From NCBI GenBank assembly GCA_041082245.1, contig JBDOIE010000072.1, positions 1 through 6,563 on the forward strand: a stretch of DNA of 6,563 nucleotides. Direction: 5' to 3'. A program made the position numbers and the translations under genes. The notes under the pieces were generated by a model that was not told where the DNA came from, ran no database searches, and worked only from the letters and a program-made list of their open reading frames with translations. Below, piece by piece: positions 1-5,848 of the stretch. The first letter of the stretch is position 1. Each line of letters begins with the position of its first letter. The DNA is from DAOTVY01 sp041082245. Lineage in GTDB: Bacteria; Chloroflexota; Chloroflexia; DTKN01.

Positions 1-951
1 GTCCCATTCCGAAACAACCTGCTAGGGCCGGTGAGAGCTTTTTCTCGCCTTGCGGAGACCGCGGTCATCGATCCCTTGGAGTTTCCTGGGGTCAAACCAA
101 CAGGCGGTCGTGCTCCGCTCGCCGTGCCCGAGGCAGCGGTGGCAAAGGCCGCGGCTCTTGCTCCGAATGTGGTGGTTTGCCTGGGCGGGGGTTTTTTTCT
201 TTCTGATTCGCAGGCTCGCGCGTTCGGGGGAAGGGTGGTCAGGGTTGGGATCGCTCTCTCTGACCCGCAGGCCCTGGGCACATCTCTCAAGATCGCGCCG
301 CATTTCGACCGCTTCTATACCCAGGACCCGCAAACACTCCCTACCTACCGCGCAGCGGGCATCCCGGCCCGCCGGCTCGACCTGGCGGTGGATCCGGAGG
401 CGTTCTACCCCGTGGCCGAGGAGAAGGAGTGCGACATTGTCTTCGTCGGCAAGTGGACCCCGTACCGCGACCAGCTCCTGAGCGCTTTGGCGCAGGTCCT
501 CACCGTCCGGGTCTTCGCACACGCAGGCGAGCACCGATGGAATGTTCCCGTAGAGCCCCCGCTCAACGATGAAGTTGCGCTCTGTTTGGCCTTCAACCGC
601 GCCCGGATGTCCCTCGACGTGGCCCTGGTGGAGGACGCCGAGCCGCCTTTTCGCGGAACTTCGCGGATCACCCCCCGCAGTTTCATGGCTGCCGCCTGTG
701 CTGTGCCCACGCTCATCGACGAGACACCCAACCTTGGCGACTACTTCTTGCCGGGTGAAGAGATTGCCCCTTTTCGAACGATCGAAGAGGCTGTGGCTAC
801 CGCCCGCTGGTTGCGAGAACACCCGGACGCCTGCGCGTCCCTGGGCGCCAGGGCCAGAACCCGCGTGCTTTCCTCCCACACCTGGGCTCATCGGGCTGCT
901 GCTGTTCTCGCCGATGTGAGGCACCTGCTCGAAAAACGCTCAGAACGCTGA
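1..951 (+). CDS. CgeB/YkvP-like glycosyltransferase (5' partial)
   Basis: Likely a cytoplasmic GT-B glycosyltransferase that moves a sugar from a nucleotide sugar to an unknown acceptor. The frame is open from base 1 and ends at TGA 949-951, giving 316 visible residues. The visible start (VPFRNNLLGPVRAF) looks like the first beta strand of the N-terminal Rossmann domain, so perhaps only about ten residues are missing; a GTG at 31 is possible but would cut into that strand. The C-terminal half matches the Glyco_trans_1_2/CgeB pattern: CDIVFVGKWTPYRDQLLSAL (from residue 144), the block around RSFMAAACAVPTLIDE (from about residue 226), PNLGDYFLPGEEI, and a final HTWAHRA helix before the end. The family usually has Glu in the 'FEA.ACG' block; here residue 229 is Met and the Gly is Ala, so activity may be altered. 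The neighbouring surface proteins make an envelope-glycan role plausible but unproven. The acceptor and sugar cannot be read from the sequence. Confidence 0.8.
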   Translation, partial: VPFRNNLLGPVRAFSRLAETAVIDPLEFPGVKPTGGRAPLAVPEAAVAKAAALAPNVVVCLGGGFFLSDSQARAFGGRVVRVGIALSDPQALGTSLKIAPHFDRFYTQDPQTLPTYRAAGIPARRLDLAVDPEAFYPVAEEKECDIVFVGKWTPYRDQLLSALAQVLTVRVFAHAGEHRWNVPVEPPLNDEVALCLAFNRARMSLDVALVEDAEPPFRGTSRITPRSFMAAACAVPTLIDETPNLGDYFLPGEEIAPFRTIEEAVATARWLREHPDACASLGARARTRVLSSHTWAHRAAAVLADVRHLLEKRSER

Positions 952-1136
952 GAACACCTCCTTTCGACCTGCAAAAGTGCCCCCGACTCCGGGAAGTGTC
1001 AATCATCTTCCCACCTTTCATCGTCAAGGATCGACTCTTGCTCCCCACGGAGAAACGCTCGAAGACTTTTCTCGATCCGGAACGAGTTTGCCTATCGCCG
1101 CCAATTGAGGAGCTGCCGCGTTTCCCAATCCTATGA

Positions 1137-1325
1137 GGTGACCTCTCTCACATCGGTTTCCCGGAACGCCCGCACGAAGGGCCGGCGCTCCTGCCCCGGC
1201 TTTTCACACCCACCGAGTGCACGGTTCACACTGAGCCCCTCATCACCGAGCCCAGCGGAGGAAACCGTAAGCTCGCCGACTTTTTCGACTTCACCAACAT
1301 TCAGTTCCCCGACCAGGCCCCGTAA
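1137..1325 (+). pseudogene. possible 3' remnant of a phosphoesterase-like gene
   Basis: The frame ending at TAA 1323-1325 runs 62 codons back to a TGA at 1134-1136 and has no ATG, GTG or TTG in between, so it cannot be a normal gene as it stands. Its codons look coding: roughly three quarters end in G or C, and the competing frames give low-complexity Ser/Thr/Pro or Glu/Val strings typical of shadow frames. The peptide ends in GGNRKLADFFDFTNIQFPDQ, preceded by EPLITEPS. This loosely resembles the C-terminal tail of phospholipase C/acid phosphatase-type phosphoesterases, whose ends often read like 'EPLT.RD..ANNLADAFDF'. The resemblance is from memory and weak. The piece could be the leftover of a gene deleted between the two flanking genes. 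It could equally be chance, or the end of a different family. Confidence 0.3.
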
Positions 1326-1355
1326 CAGGTAACACTTGTCGTTTTCTTTGCGGAA

Positions 1356-1374
1356 TCGACCAACGTGCGGTCGA
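1356..1374. promoter_or_regulatory. 6+6 inverted repeat upstream of promoter
   Basis: TCGACC (1356-1361) and GGTCGA (1369-1374) form a perfect inverted repeat around a 7-base spacer. It ends 22 bases upstream of the -35 box of the promoter for the large surface protein. Its position and symmetry fit an activator or repressor binding site for a dimeric regulator. It could also be a small hairpin, or chance at this length. No regulator gene is visible in the window. Confidence 0.3.
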
Positions 1375-1396
1375 GGATATGGGCAGCGTAGGGGTC

Positions 1397-1425
1397 TTGA
1401 CTCCACGACAAGCCGGTGCTAGACA
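1397..1425 (+). promoter_or_regulatory. sigma70-type extended -10 promoter
   Basis: TTGACT (1397-1402) and TAGACA (1420-1425) are separated by exactly 17 bases, and TG at 1417-1418 supplies an extended -10 element (TGC-TAGACA). Five of six bases match the -35 consensus TTGACA, and four of six match the -10 consensus TATAAT. Transcription would start near 1432, leaving a leader of about 55 bases before the ATG at 1488. It therefore most likely drives the large SLH protein. Confidence 0.6.
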
Positions 1426-1473
1426 ATGAAAAGTGTGCTTATTGAGCGGCATGACAGCAAAAGGCCAACCGGC

Positions 1474-1480
1474 GAGGAGG
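1474..1480 (+). promoter_or_regulatory. Shine-Dalgarno site of the 1065-residue surface protein
   Basis: GAGGAGG lies 7 bases before the ATG at 1488. This near-ideal site fixes the start, because the earlier ATG at 1481 reaches a stop after four codons and no other in-frame start is as well placed. It implies efficient translation, as expected for an abundant surface protein. Confidence 0.75.
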
Positions 1481-1487
1481 ATGGGAA

Positions 1488-4400
1488 ATGGTTGATCGTG
1501 CTTGCGTATCGGCACCAAACATTGGTCTTAGCGTTGTCCTTACAGTGGCGCTGACCGCAACCGGCAGCTATGCGTCGCCCGAACGGAGCCCGGACGCACG
1601 CCTTGCGAGCGCCACCTCGTCCCTTGAAGTTCTGGAGGACCGCGTGGCGGGGCTCGAACGGCAGGCTTCCCTTTCCGTCGAACCTGGAATGGCGAACGCC
1701 TCGATTCTGGAGAACACCCAGCAGATCCGAAAGATGCTCCAGGGGGTGCTGCTTCCGCTGCGAGGCGTTCATTTCTCACAAATGAAACCCGTCCTCGAGC
1801 AGGTCCAGCGGCTCGAGGCCCGACTGCACGCCATCGAGGAACACGCTCGGGGGTCGGGTCAGAGTTTGGGTTTCTCTCTGGCCCAGCAACTGACGCCGCA
1901 GCCGGCAAACGCGCCGCAGGGAACCGGCGCGATTTCCGGCATTGTTACCGATGCGCTGACCGGTTTGCCGCTGGCAGGGGTCACGGTCACGGTGTGGGGT
2001 GGGCCCAGCCCCGGCTCGGCTGAAACCGATGCCAGCGGCGCCTTCACCATCACCGGTCTTTCTGCCGGCACCTACAAGGCGTATACCGTGGGGGTACCCG
2101 CAGAATATATTCCAGAGGTGTTCAACAACGTCTGGTGCAAATGGTACTGTGATTACTGGCTCGGGACTCCGATTGCTGTCGCTGAGGGCGTTGTGACTTC
2201 AGGCATAAATTTTGCCCTCGAGCGCTACGGTCGAATTTCAGGCATGGTGCGCGACGCCAGTAGTGGAAGTCCCGTTGCCGGTGCCGATGTCCGCGTTTAT
2301 GACAGCGCCGGATACTTTTACCAGCAGGCAGCGACCGACGTCACCGGTGCCTACACGGCCGATCAACTGCTCCCGGGCTCCTACTTCCTGGTGGCGACAT
2401 CGGATGCTCACGTCGATGAGCTTTACCAGGGTTTTCCCTGCGAGGACAACGCATGCAATCCTACCGCGGGAACGCCTGTCCCTGTCTCGTCCGGGGGCAA
2501 CACCCAAGCAGATTTCTTCCTCACGCCCTCGGGAAGCGTTTCCGGGTACCTCACGGACAACGGAACCGGCCAGCCTGTCGAAGCCACGGTCTACGTGTAC
2601 GCGGCGACAGGCGTACTCGCCAAAACCGTTTATGCCTATGGGACATACTCCGCTCAGGATCTTCCGCCAGGACAGTACTTCCTCCTCGCGCAGGCGAGCG
2701 GATACGCACCGATGATTTACCAGAACATGATTTGCCAGAGCCAGTGCGACCCTCTTTCCGGAACCCCAGTCACGGTCACTTCCGGGAGCGACACACCGGG
2801 TATCTCCTTTTCCCTGCCGCGATTGGGCACGATTTCTGGCTTCGTGACCGATGAAGTCACTGGCTTCCCGGTGGATGCGGCGACGATCACGATCTGGCAG
2901 GCAGACGGATCCCTTGCCGACTGGGAATACACCTGGTCTGCAGGGTATTACTCGAGTGTGGGTCTTTGGCCGGGCAACTATTTCGTAACCGTTTCCCACA
3001 GCACCTACCTGGACGAGTTGTACGACGACCTTCCCTGTCAACCTCTCTGCGACCCGACTACGGGAACACCGGTTCCCGTTTCGTTCGATGCCGATTCGAC
3101 CAACGTCAACTTTTCCCTCAGGCTCGGAGGTGGAGTGTCGGGTTTTGTCACAGCGGCCGCAGACGGCCTCCCGCTGGGGAACATTGTGGTGGAAGTTTTC
3201 GACAGCGTGGGTACCCTCGTGGGTTCCTCCACGACCGTGGCGAGCGGCTACTACGTGGTCCGAGATCTGCCGGCTGGTACCTACTTCGCCCGGGCCCGGG
3301 ACGGGTTCTACCTCAAGCGGTATCTTGGTCAGCTCTACCAGGGAATACCCTGCGACCCCAGCTGCACGGTGACGGGCGGCACCCCGATCCCCGTGAGCCT
3401 CGGGCAAGCTACCGCGGGTGTGAATTTTTCTCTCGATCGCCTTGGCATCATCACTGGCCAGGTGCTGGCGTTTGCCTCGGGGACCCCGATTACCTACGCG
3501 GACGTGCGGGTTTACGACAGCAATGGCGTCCTGGTCACATGGGTCGAAACCGATGGCCTGGGTCGGTACACGGTTTACGGTCTTTCCCCCGCCACCTACT
3601 TCGTCGTGGCTTCCGCCACCTCTTTCGTTAGCCAGCTTTACGCAGGTATCGATTGCCTCACCCCCTGTCCCGTGACTTCGGGTACCCCCATCTCTCTCGG
3701 CCTCAACACCATAGCTTCTGGCGTGGATTTCTCTCTCCACCGACTGGGCAGAATCACCGGCAGCGTGCTGGATTTTTCTACCGGTCAGGCGCTTTCGGGT
3801 GCCTGGGTCCGCTTGTACGACGCCACCGGTACCTATGTAGGCGCACAACAGGTCTTCAGTGGCACCTTTGGCTTCGACGTCCTGCCGGGCACGTATTACG
3901 CTGTAGCGGAACACGCCAACGGCCACGTGACGGAGCTCTACAGCAACCGTGACTGCCATCCGAGCTGCAATATCACCCAGGGGTCACCTTTGGTCGTCAC
4001 TTTTGACCAGGTCGTCGGCGGTGTTACCTTCCAGCTTCGCATGCCGTTCTTCGCTGACGTTCCGCTCGATCACTGGGCCCGTCGCTGGATCGAAACCATG
4101 TACACCCACGGAATAGCCGCCGGTTGCCAGAGCAACCCTTCGCTTTTCTGCCCATTGGCCACAACCAATCGCCGCCAGGTCGCCATCTGGATCGCCAAAG
4201 CCCACAGCGGCGGCGTGGTCCCGGCAAACGGGACCGTACCGGGCATGGGGCTTTACGATTGCAGCCCGGGAGGCTCCTCGGTTTTCGCCGATATTCTCCC
4301 CGAGGAGCCAGCTTGCAGGTTCATTCATTACCTCGCCGCCCAGGGGATCGCCACCGGGTGCGGCGGCGGCCTTTTCTGCCCGGCAGATCCGGTCAAGCGC

Positions 4401-4685
4401 TGGCAGATGGCGGTCTTCACTGCGAAGGCCATCGCACCGGGCCCGGTTCCCGTGAGCGGGACCGTCCCAGGAATGGGTGACTACGACTGTTCCCCTGGCG
4501 GCTCCTCGGTTTTCGCCGATGTTGCCCCTACCGATCCTGGCTGCCGCTACATTCATTACCTGGCGGGACAGAATATCGTCTCTGGTTGTGGAGGGGGCAA
4601 TTTCTGCCCGAACATGACGCTGCGACGCGACCAGGGTTCGGTCGTTACGGCGAAGGCCTTCGGGCTATACAGGTATCGCCCCTGA
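1488..4685 (+). CDS. exported multi-domain surface protein: coiled coil, 7 beta domains, 3 SLH-like repeats
   Basis: A 1065-residue protein, probably exported and attached to the cell envelope. Residues 1-29 form a signal peptide: Arg4, a hydrophobic core at about 11-25, and a likely cut after SYA at 29. Residues about 45-118 are rich in heptad-like Leu/Val/Glu/Arg runs (VLEDRVAGLERQ; VLEQVQRLEARLHAIEEH), suggesting coiled coil with a break near 61-70. Residues 148-851 hold seven tandem carboxypeptidase-regulatory-like (transthyretin-fold) domains starting at 148, 249, 350, 448, 549, 654 and 755. Each begins like ISGxVxD..TGxPV and carries one cysteine pair before a GTPV.V strand. Residues 854-1060 hold three SLH-like repeats. 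The mature chain has 24 cysteines, 14 in the beta domains and 10 in the SLH part. No catalytic motif is visible, so a structural, adhesive or stalk role is inferred. It has its own promoter, and a hairpin terminator follows. The domain calls are firm; the function is unknown. Confidence 0.9.
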   Translation: MVDRACVSAPNIGLSVVLTVALTATGSYASPERSPDARLASATSSLEVLEDRVAGLERQASLSVEPGMANASILENTQQIRKMLQGVLLPLRGVHFSQMKPVLEQVQRLEARLHAIEEHARGSGQSLGFSLAQQLTPQPANAPQGTGAISGIVTDALTGLPLAGVTVTVWGGPSPGSAETDASGAFTITGLSAGTYKAYTVGVPAEYIPEVFNNVWCKWYCDYWLGTPIAVAEGVVTSGINFALERYGRISGMVRDASSGSPVAGADVRVYDSAGYFYQQAATDVTGAYTADQLLPGSYFLVATSDAHVDELYQGFPCEDNACNPTAGTPVPVSSGGNTQADFFLTPSGSVSGYLTDNGTGQPVEATVYVYAATGVLAKTVYAYGTYSAQDLPPGQYFLLAQASGYAPMIYQNMICQSQCDPLSGTPVTVTSGSDTPGISFSLPRLGTISGFVTDEVTGFPVDAATITIWQADGSLADWEYTWSAGYYSSVGLWPGNYFVTVSHSTYLDELYDDLPCQPLCDPTTGTPVPVSFDADSTNVNFSLRLGGGVSGFVTAAADGLPLGNIVVEVFDSVGTLVGSSTTVASGYYVVRDLPAGTYFARARDGFYLKRYLGQLYQGIPCDPSCTVTGGTPIPVSLGQATAGVNFSLDRLGIITGQVLAFASGTPITYADVRVYDSNGVLVTWVETDGLGRYTVYGLSPATYFVVASATSFVSQLYAGIDCLTPCPVTSGTPISLGLNTIASGVDFSLHRLGRITGSVLDFSTGQALSGAWVRLYDATGTYVGAQQVFSGTFGFDVLPGTYYAVAEHANGHVTELYSNRDCHPSCNITQGSPLVVTFDQVVGGVTFQLRMPFFADVPLDHWARRWIETMYTHGIAAGCQSNPSLFCPLATTNRRQVAIWIAKAHSGGVVPANGTVPGMGLYDCSPGGSSVFADILPEEPACRFIHYLAAQGIATGCGGGLFCPADPVKRWQMAVFTAKAIAPGPVPVSGTVPGMGDYDCSPGGSSVFADVAPTDPGCRYIHYLAGQNIVSGCGGGNFCPNMTLRRDQGSVVTAKAFGLYRYRP
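1929..4040 (+). repeat. seven tandem carboxypeptidase-regulatory-like repeats (about 303 bp each)
   Basis: Seven in-frame units of 101, 101, 98, 101, 105, 101 and 97 residues fill this span and are well diverged at the DNA level. The shared plan is: ISGxVxD with TGxPVxxAxVxVYD, then a turn with LPxGxYF, then ELYxxxPCxxxC, then GTPVxV and a closing GVNFSLxRLG that runs straight into the next unit. The cysteine pair is C-x3-C in six units (for example CKWYC at 217-221, CQPLC, CDPSC) and C-x4-C in unit 2 (CEDNAC). Every unit keeps both cysteines. This fits stacked beta sandwiches with a disulfide-stapled loop in the oxidising exterior. Confidence 0.85.
4047..4667 (+). repeat. three cysteine-bearing SLH-like repeats (C-terminal module)
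   Basis: Units start at residues 855 (FADVPLDHW), 933 (FADILPEEPAC) and 1009 (FADVAPTDPGC), a spacing of 78 and 76 residues. Each has the SLH plan: FxDV, an aromatic/His helix (IHYLAAQGI), a GC...FCP segment, a TNRRQ or VKRWQM helix start, and a VPGMG.YDCSPGG linker. A 21-base stretch encoding GSSVFAD is identical at 4272-4292 and 4500-4520, exactly 228 bases apart. SLH modules in other bacteria bind secondary cell-wall polymers. The canonical TRAE signature is not present, so the ligand is open. The last unit is degenerate, with GSVVTAKAF where the others read MAVF or VAIW. Confidence 0.8.
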
Positions 4686-4708
4686 CGGGTCCTTCGTCTT
4701 TCTTGGAG

Positions 4709-4740
4709 AGCCGGCCCGGCAGCGTTCCGGGCCGGCTTTC
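4709..4740 (+). terminator. hairpin terminator after the large surface protein
   Basis: AGCCGGCCCGG (4709-4719) pairs perfectly with CCGGGCCGGCT (4727-4737) across a 7-base loop, 23 bases past the stop codon. The following run of T is short (TTTC), so termination may be less efficient than with a full U tract, or may need Rho. On the minus strand no T run follows, so it should not act on the opposite transcript. Confidence 0.7.
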
Positions 4741-4919
4741 AATGCATCCTGAGCGACGCGGGATGCCTTGCAGCGCAAACGGACAGCCGCATGCTGGGGT
4801 AGACGAAAAGAGGCACGCGATCTCCAGGCGTTTCGCGTTGCCGGATACCGGGAACGGCGGATTTCCGTCAGACATTTTTGGCGTTGCGACTTTCCTGGTC
4901 TCGCAGCCCCAGCGGTCGT

Positions 4920-4966
4920 GCCAGGTGGGTTCTCGAGCCTGGCAGCATGGGTCCAGCACACCTGGC
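4920..4966. other. nested stem-loop just past the sulfotransferase stop
   Basis: GCCAGGTG (4920-4927) pairs with CACCTGGC (4959-4966), and CTGG (4939-4942) can pair with CCAG (4953-4956) inside it. It lies 28 bases beyond the sulfotransferase stop on the minus strand. It could stabilise or end that transcript, but no T run follows on the minus strand (on the plus strand TTTC follows), so its role as a terminator is doubtful. Confidence 0.25.
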
Positions 4967-4994
4967 TTTCCTCATAGTCGCTTTCGGTTGAGCT

Positions 4995-5828
4995 TTATTC
5001 GAGCTGCCGCGGTTCGTCACCTACGCCCGAGACCGCTGAAAAATGAGCCAAAACCTCCGATCGTTCCAGCAGACGTTCGAGCGCCGACAGACGCGCCTGC
5101 TTTTCCTCGAATCCCAAGGGGGAAGGCGGCCCCTTCCCCCGAGGATTGACGGTCGGCCACCTCCTGAGGAAACGAAAAGTACGCCAGGTTTTCCTGGCCC
5201 CCACCACGGAGAAAAGGCTGGCGACAACCCGCTTTCTTTCCTGCAGGCTGAGGCGAGTGCGTGCCACATCAAAGACAAAGATGTTGCCCGGGTGGTCGCG
5301 AAGAAGCCTGAGGATCACCCCCAGCGATTGCTCCAAAGTACCCAAAAAACTTTCCGGCGTGTGGTGCGCTCCCCACGACAGCGAAAGCAACGATTCGTAC
5401 ACATCGAGGGGCGGCCTCCAGCAATACACGAGAAAAGGAGCGCACCCACTCAGCACCCGCTCGTAAACCTCGTAGTCCAGCTCCGCCAGGGGCGTTTTCA
5501 TCCCTATTCGATCGAAACGCCCGGCGCGAAACCGTTGCCAGAGGTGCTTCCTGGAAGCGAGAGCCCACGCTGTCGCTACCAATTCCAGCGCCCGCGCCAG
5601 CCTCTCCCCGCTCAAATTTCGCCACGCCTCGACCTGCTCCCGATCCACCTGGGCGAGCTGTTCTGCCAGTGAAAACAAGGCACTGAAACGCTGACTGGGA
5701 AATTCATCGAGGATGAGAACGTTGCGCGACGTGTTGAGCAGATCACGGGTCAGGCTGGTGCCCGAGCGAGGCAGCCCGCACACAATGACCGGAGGCGACG
5801 TCAGGTATCCAGGGAGCGAGTCCGTCAT
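4995..5828 (-). CDS. PAPS-dependent sulfotransferase family protein
   Basis: A 277-residue protein that probably transfers sulfate from PAPS to a hydroxyl of a glycan, lipid or protein in the cytoplasm. The 5'-phosphosulfate loop is VCGLPRSGTSLTRDLLN (residues 16-32). A KTP motif with Lys111 follows, and the 3'-phosphate site reads CWRPPLDVYESL with Arg138 and Ser146 at the classic eight-residue distance. This is the layout of the Sulfotransfer_3-type family and a usual length. The ATG at 5828 places the P-loop about 16 residues in, as is normal, but its ribosome-binding site is weak. An in-frame TTG at 5852 overlaps the stop of the upstream gene and could give eight more residues. The gene lies 20 bases after the SLH protein gene on the same strand, so the two are likely cotranscribed and it may sulfate a surface component. 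The acceptor is unknown, and no signal peptide or membrane segment is seen. Confidence 0.85.
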   Translation of the reverse strand: MTDSLPGYLTSPPVIVCGLPRSGTSLTRDLLNTSRNVLILDEFPSQRFSALFSLAEQLAQVDREQVEAWRNLSGERLARALELVATAWALASRKHLWQRFRAGRFDRIGMKTPLAELDYEVYERVLSGCAPFLVYCWRPPLDVYESLLSLSWGAHHTPESFLGTLEQSLGVILRLLRDHPGNIFVFDVARTRLSLQERKRVVASLFSVVGARKTWRTFRFLRRWPTVNPRGKGPPSPLGFEEKQARLSALERLLERSEVLAHFSAVSGVGDEPRQLE

Positions 5829-5848
5829 AGCCCAGATCCACCGGCGAG

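Larger units (their letters stand above)
952..1487. other. intergenic gap with gene remnant and promoter region
   Basis: These 536 bases separate the glycosyltransferase from the large surface protein. No intact gene with a start codon and ribosome-binding site is convincing. The middle part (1137-1325) reads like the 3' end of a decayed gene. The last 130 bases carry an inverted repeat, a sigma70-type promoter and the Shine-Dalgarno site of the next gene. I see nothing clear in 952-1136. That stretch is open in the same frame as the remnant up to a TGA at 1134-1136, but without a recognisable protein. Confidence 0.6.
4686..4994. other. convergent intergenic gap
   Basis: This 309-base stretch lies between the stop of the large surface protein and the stop of the sulfotransferase on the other strand. 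It holds the hairpin terminator at 4709-4740 and a longer stem-loop at 4920-4966. Several open frames cross it on both strands, but they lack ribosome-binding sites and recognisable protein, so I see no gene here. Confidence 0.6.

Noticed and set aside
22..924. 300-codon antisense frame opposite the glycosyltransferase
   Set aside because: The plus-strand frame matches a known glycosyltransferase pattern along its whole length; the antisense product has no recognisable domain.
1177..1204. GCCGG/CCGGC hairpin followed by TTTT as a terminator for the glycosyltransferase
   Set aside because: The core stem is only 5 bp with a 10-base loop, it lies about 230 bases after the stop, and it falls inside the coding-looking remnant, so it may be chance.
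1105..1406. Frames at 1105-1332 (+) and 1131-1406 (-) as small genes
   Set aside because: Their products are low-complexity Ser/Thr/Pro or Glu/Val strings typical of shadow frames. The frame ending at 1325 looks more like real coding sequence.
1426..1560. Small upstream frames starting at ATG 1426 and ATG 1451, overlapping the start of the surface protein
   Set aside because: The first ATG lies before the expected transcript start near 1432. The second gives only 14 codons with no Shine-Dalgarno site, so regulation by it is not supported.
2238..3959. 573-codon open frame antisense to the large surface protein
   Set aside because: It lies fully inside a well-supported gene with signal peptide and seven protein repeats. 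Its translation shows no family and it has no ribosome-binding site. High G+C and repeats make long antisense frames common.
1929..4040. Regular 300-base periodicity as a CRISPR or satellite array
   Set aside because: The periodicity is at the protein level, the units are diverged in DNA and fully in frame, and there are no short identical repeats with spacers.
4586..5149. 187-codon plus-strand frame across the convergent gap
   Set aside because: It overlaps the SLH 3' end, the terminator and the sulfotransferase 3' end, and has no ribosome-binding site or family resemblance.
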